Shown here one piece after another: positions 59,581-64,000 of a stretch of DNA of 64,000 nucleotides. The position numbers were made by a program, and so were the translations under genes. Under the pieces are notes generated by a model. That model saw nothing but the letters and a program-made list of their open reading frames with translations. It searched no databases and was not told the DNA's origin. Every line of letters begins with the position of its first letter. The stretch's first letter is position 1. The DNA comes from Terebella lapidaria (taxonomy: Eukaryota; Annelida; Polychaeta; Terebellida; Terebellidae), in NCBI GenBank assembly GCA_949152475.1, contig OX424564.1, positions 36,454,165-36,518,164 of the forward strand, written 5' to 3'.

Positions 59581-60840
59581 GGCGAAATCTTCGATTTTCG
59601 CCAAGTATGTTGGTCACTCGCGGATGTTTGTCTGTCTGTTTGTTTGTTTGTTTGTATGTTACCTCTCTAGCGGCCACAGTTTTACCGCTAACTTCTCGAA
59701 AAAAATTTGTTGGATAGGTATTCGGCCAAGGACGCGACCGCACGTTTTTGAAAAAAATCGGTCCATTGATGACGTCACCAAAAATTCCTAAAAACTCGAA
59801 AAATCCCCATCTCTCATCATTGGCGAATTTTAAAAAATTCGCACAGCAGTCAAATTTGAACCGATTGTTCTGAAATGTGGTACACTGATATATGGTCATA
59901 TTCTCCATCGAAAAACAAACTTGTACGTTGATCGGTTGAACGTCAATGACGTCATGACGTAAAATGTCAATTTTTAAAATGGGGCCATATATTAGAAAGT
60001 ATTTGTCGTAGAGAGAAGCGGATTGCACCATTGAAAAGCTCGTTGAATTCTGGTTCAAGAGGGTACTGTCCGATACTTTTCCGCCCTGATAGATTTTCCG
60101 CTATGACGTCATAAACGTAAGGCCTGTCATACCAGTTTTTCGAATTTTCAGCAAAATTTCAAACATCCACAGTGCACTCAAATTTGAAGGTACTGGACTG
60201 TAATTATGACACCGTATGTGGAACTTTATTACATAGCCACATACCGAGTTTCAACACGCTACGTGCAACGTCAATGACGTCATGACGTAAAACGTCAATT
60301 TTAAAAATGGAGCAATATATCGAGAGGTATTTGTCATACAGAAAAGCGGATTGCACCATTGGAAAGCTCGTTGAATTCTGGTTTAGGAGGGTACTGTCCG
60401 ACACTTTTCTGCCATGATAGATTTTCCGCTATGACGTCATAAACGTAAGGCCTGTCATACAAGATTTTCGGCTTTTCAGCAAACTTTCAAATAACCACAG
60501 TGCACTCAATTTTTAAGGTAATAGACTGTTATTATGAGAACGTATGTGGAACTTTATTACCCAGCCACATACCGAGTTTCAACACGCTGCGTGCAACGTC
60601 AATGACGTCATGACGTAAAACGTCAATTTTCAAAATGGAGCTATATATCGAGAGGTATTTGTCGTACAGAAAAGCGGATTGCACCATTGGAAAGCTCGTT
60701 GAATCCTGGTTTAGGGGGGTACTGTCTGATACGTTTCCGCCAAGTTATATTTCGGATATGACGTCATAAACGTGAGGCCTGTCATACACAATTTTCGATT
60801 TTTCAGCGAACTATCAAACACTCTAGCGTCCACAAATCTT
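59578..60840 (+). repeat. Repeat Z with ~328-bp tandem units
   Basis: Starts with a 28-bp hairpin, arms CTTGGCGAAAATC-like and TTTTCGCCAAG (59578-59605). 'AACGTCAATGACGTCATGAC' recurs at about 59939, 60268 and 60594, a period of about 328 bp, with 'agcggattgcaccattg' and 'atgacgtcataaacgt' in each unit. Related to Y in its start, but the interior differs. Non-coding. Confidence 0.8.
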
Positions 60841-61225
60841 GAGATATTTTCACGAAACTTCGCTAGGTTGTTCTATATGTTAAAGACTAGGGATGGTTCA
60901 ATTTTGATGAAAATCGGTTCGGTGATAATGTCACAAAACGATCTCCAAAAAAAGGAAAATCCCTATCTCTCATCATTGGCGAATTTTCAAAACGTCACAC
61001 AGTGTTGAATTTTTTACTTATCGTTCTATAATTTGGCATGATCATAGCTGCTAATATTCCTCATCATTGTGCTAAGTGTGATAGGGATTGGTTGAACGGG
61101 AATGTGAAATTACGAGATCGAATTCCGCACGCTGCCAGTACAATGTGCAGCCATAGCACACGCCAGCGTTTATCCTGAACGACGTCTCTCCTGCACACTA
61201 TACTTTACAGGCATTGCTGATCAGC
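60841..61225. other. Repeat Z tail and unique sequence
   Basis: Carries a further Y/Z-like 'ctctagcgtccacaaatctt' at about 60822 and 'ctctcatcattggcgaattt' at 60970, then unique sequence. No gene. Confidence 0.45.
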
Positions 61226-61300
61226 GAACAGTTTGGCGCAGTTGGTAGAGGCGTTAGCTCTGTGTGCGAAGGATCGGTGGTTCGATTCGCATTGCCGTTT
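61226..61300 (+). repeat. tRNA-like fragment, probable SINE head
   Basis: A good A box TGGCGCAGTTGG (61234-61245) and B box GGTTCGATTCG (61279-61289) in tRNA order. The T stem and acceptor arms do not pair well, and a T-run and A-run follow at about 61304-61315, so this reads as a SINE head or tRNA pseudogene, not a working tRNA gene. Confidence 0.5.
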
Positions 61301-61309
61301 TGATTTTTT

Positions 61310-61860
61310 TTAAAAATGCCATTCTAAATTACGTTTTCTGTTTCCGAGTGGGCTTGTAAGCATTATGCCAAGCAACCTGTGATGCTTTATCTAATTCTAT
61401 TGTTTCGATCACCTTGAATGGAAAACGCTGTTTCACGAATAAGGCCATTATTTTTTGATCAATTGTTTTACAAACCCGCCGACTCTAGTCAAAATTGGCC
61501 GCTAATAAATAAATTTAGCAGTTCATGTTTTTATTTTCATTATCCCGCCGACTCGGAATAAAATGCGCCGAAAAAAAGTGTGTTGCATCAAGATTGTATG
61601 TGGCTGAGAACTGTTGTATGGAGCGCATTGCATGTCTTCAACAATCGTACGTTGATGGAGCATGAAAAGATGAAAGTATACATCAGCAGAGCTCTCTTAA
61701 TCACACTGTCAAACTTTGTCACAAAATTCATGTAGTCTAGTAATTAACAAAACAATGACAATAATCCTTTCGTTTTTATACATATTGCATGTGATTTGTT
61801 ATTTCTGGTCAGGCTTTCTGTTCTACTTTTGTTTTGTTTTGGTTTTTTTTGGACATTAGA
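61310..61860. other. No gene seen
   Basis: AT-rich unique sequence containing two 'cccgccgactc' words (61487, 61545) about 60 bp apart. Nothing else recognised. Confidence 0.4.
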
Positions 61861-61862
61861 GC

Positions 61863-61883
61863 GTTGGGGGCGAAGCCCCCAAC
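61863..61883. repeat. Perfect 9-bp hairpin with GAA loop
   Basis: GTTGGGGGC-GAA-GCCCCCAAC. Perfect stem, seven G-C pairs, three-base loop. It stands alone in AT-rich sequence. Confidence 0.9.
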
Positions 61884-63213
61884 CCTCTACATGTCTATGT
61901 GCTGACTTTTTCATGGAGGTTTCATGCCAAACTATCGACGCCCGTTTTGGCAGGTAAATGTTTAGACACCTACTCCAAATGAGGATTTTCTTCGTCTTTG
62001 ACATAAAATCTGTCGAATTGATGGCAAACTTTGAATATTCCACAGATGTATAATGCATAAATCGATGTGTTAGGATTGAGAAAATAACGTAAAATCCTCA
62101 AATTATCCAAAAACGTCCAAAATGGCGGAGCCGATGGAAATTGACGTTCCCAGAATGCAAAGCAAATTTTACCACAATGACGCGTACTTTGGAACACACA
62201 ACTTTCTGTGCAGCAATACGTGATTGCATACATCATCTTGCGTGTAACATTCTCTGGCGATATGATGAAGTAAACACGATGATTCATCTGCGACGCCACG
62301 GCTAAATTTACCGTAATTTGACGTATTGTATCACATGACAATTAAGGTGTTCCGTGCGGGGTCGCGAATTTTTATTTTAAGCTGGCCTTTCAATTCGCCC
62401 AGTAGGCATATGTATCATGATATGAGATGCAGATATTTTTCTCATGATTTCCAATATTTTTTTAATATTTTTTTTTAAACGAAATACCATTTTAGTAGGC
62501 GTAACTGTTACATTGAGTTCAAAATAAATGTTTACTTATTAGGAATATGAATGAAGTGGGCCTATGTTTTTCATCATAATATACTGTCGTGGTGCTGATG
62601 ATGTGCTCGAGCTCTAATGTCGTCCCCCGCAGTTAGCTGCATTTTCTTGTTGTAGATAAAATTGAGTTTTTACCACTTTTATGTATTTTATATGCCTCAG
62701 AATATCATGAGATGTGCATTTCATGCCATGGTTGTTTTCAGAAGTCATGTACATCAAAAAAATTATGTTAAGTGACATTTTAGAAGCGATATAAAATCAT
62801 TGCCACCATTGTATGTGTTTCCTGATACGTCTTGGTGGTATCCCACTACAAAATGACAGGAAGGTTTAGTAATATTGTACAAGGAGCGGAAATACGAGCA
62901 CTTCAGCATGTATAGAATGGAATTTATTGTCCAAAATTGGTTTGTATTTTTTTTACCCGACCGACCACATATTTTCAGCTACATTTATTTTTATTCGCTC
63001 CTACCGACCGACTGTAAAGTTTTAACAAAGATTTTTTCGTAAAACAATTAAATAAAAAACGATGGCCTAAGATGAACTATTTGATCGGGTTTTTTTTCCA
63101 TCGAAAAATGTTGTATTTAACGTTTGTTTTTGGCATCAGCAAAGCCTGACTGTATTAGTGCTAATACATTGATATGGTACATTATTATTACTGATATAGC
63201 AATCAAACGCTGC
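61884..63213. other. No gene seen
   Basis: Long AT-rich stretch. A minus-strand frame at 61970-62341 (123 codons) is Cys/His-containing but unrecognised. No repeats found by eye. Confidence 0.4.
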
Positions 63214-63840
63214 TGACGTAATTGACGTTTCTATGGCAACGGAATCAGTCCATAATTATAGGTAATGGACTGAATTCAGTGTTTGAGGCACGAAGTCGGG
63301 TCTGGGCCGTAGCTCGCACGAGCTTGCGAGTGCGTCCACGGCCCAGACACGACCTAGTGCCTCAAACACCGAATTCAGATGATTAACTTATTATTATATA
63401 CCGCACAATGACATGTACATCCATTGGAGAGCAAACTCTTCCATTTTCTGACATTAATTTGTGATTATTTACACGAAAACATGAAGTGTTTTTATCAATT
63501 CTTTGACTTACAAAAAAGTCGAGTTACCAGCGCATGAATATAAACGTATAAACACCGCCTGTTGCTGAGCGCTTTGCCACGGATACGCCGTGCAATTAAC
63601 ACATGACCTGTATGTTCCAATACAGGAATTAATCGCACGATCGATTGTCTATACTGTACAATAGGACAACTCGCATAGGTATATAATAATAGGTAAAATT
63701 GTATGTATGTAATTGTTCATGCTGACAAAACGATGAATAATGCGCGTAAAATTTTAATGGTACACCCGTATATAGCCAGGTATGAGTTCTTCTATTTAAA
63801 AAAAAATTCAAGGTCAAAGGTCGAACTTTTTTTATGGATA
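63214..63840. repeat. Repeat Y/Z fragment split by an insertion
   Basis: 63214-63250 matches Y ('gacgtaattgacgtttctat', 'ggcaacg'). Y resumes at about 63715 ('catgctgacaaaacgatgaa') and runs to TTCAAGGTCAAAGGTCGAA near 63810, followed by a Z-like 'ggataggtattcacccaagg' at 63837. The 460 bp between are foreign and start with the fold-back palindrome. Confidence 0.6.
63270..63378. repeat. 109-bp fold-back palindrome
   Basis: The left arm CTGAATTCAGTGTTTGAGGC continues through GTCTGGGCCGT; the right arm carries ACGGCCCAGAC and GCCTCAAACACCGAATTCAG. The arms are about 50 bp with a few mismatches, and a short centre holds GCTCGCACGAGC. It lies at the left edge of the segment that interrupts repeat Y. 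Confidence 0.85.
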
Positions 63841-64000
63841 GGTATTCACCCAAGGACGGAACCACACATTTTTAAACCCATTTTTGTGTATATGCTGTGC
63901 GACTTAATTATGGAGTGCAATATATATACAACTGTGGAGTTTCATTCCGGTTTGGGACTGCATGACAGGGCTATAACACACACTTCCTATCATACCGTTC
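63841..64000. other. Window end; nothing further seen
   Basis: Z-like fragment then unique sequence; no gene. Confidence 0.4.

Noticed and set aside
61226-61300. Functional tRNA gene
   Set aside because: A and B boxes are good, but the T stem and acceptor stem do not pair and no clear anticodon arm forms; more likely a SINE head.
61970-62341. Cys-containing 123-codon minus-strand frame
   Set aside because: Cysteine spacing matches no zinc-finger or toxin pattern and no neighbouring exon or signal peptide is present.

Overview
The window reads as an animal nuclear genome, most likely a mollusc or another lophotrochozoan. It is AT-rich, has short GT-AG introns, one secreted PAN + C-type-lectin gene, an L2/CR1-like LINE, a tRNA-derived SINE, several classes of small TIR transposon, and arrays of nuclear-receptor-half-site repeats (AGGTCA/TGACCT) of a kind I associate with bivalves and gastropods. 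That attribution is from memory and was not searched. Almost the whole window is repetitive; only one gene looks intact.

Layout. 1-5.2 kb: a degenerate repeat family (here 'X') with a ~130-bp minisatellite rich in TGACCTTGA. 5.2-14.3 kb: a LINE on the minus strand, inserted into X with an AAAGTTTA target duplication. It is itself split by a precise 6,142-bp insertion (6-bp duplication TGTTAG) that carries a broken, intron-containing gene of an unnamed invertebrate protein family. 14.3-18.7 kb: more X, with a complete 852-bp GGCC-tipped TIR element. 19.3-27.2 kb: a ~3.9-kb direct tandem duplication. It copies the 3' half of a second unnamed multi-domain gene (full remnant 26.1-29.8 kb, minus) together with a Tc1-like remnant interrupted by a CAC-tipped element that has mirrored TATAACCCTA arrays. 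30.9-31.4 kb: another Tc1-like remnant. 32.7-34.3 kb: a hAT-type non-autonomous element with a nested SINE. 34.5-35.4 kb: a third GGCC-tipped element ending 12 bp past the stop codon of the lectin gene (35.4-36.5 kb, minus, three exons, open). 37.9-38.2 kb: a Crypton-like domain remnant. 38.4-43.8 kb: two overlapping rounds of tandem duplication (1,644 bp, then 1,546 bp). 44.5-46.8 kb: GC-rich islands I cannot identify. 47.8-49.3 kb: X with a reverse-transcriptase remnant inserted. 50.2-52.4 kb: two opposite-facing copies of a TTAA-flanked TIR element. 52.8-60.8 kb: a second repeat complex ('Y/Z') full of AGGTCA direct repeats and TGACGTCA palindromes, including three indistinguishable ~1.1-kb blocks. 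61-64 kb: mostly AT-rich sequence with a tRNA-like fragment, a GAA-loop hairpin and a 109-bp fold-back palindrome.

How it fits together. The window is a stack of insertions and local duplications, and relative ages can be read from the nesting: X before the LINE, the LINE before the 6.1-kb element; the Tc1-like remnant before the CAC element, and both before the 3.9-kb duplication. The strongest biological lead is that an unnamed multi-exon protein family lies inside a unit that inserted cleanly with a short target duplication, which marks that family as part of a mobile element.
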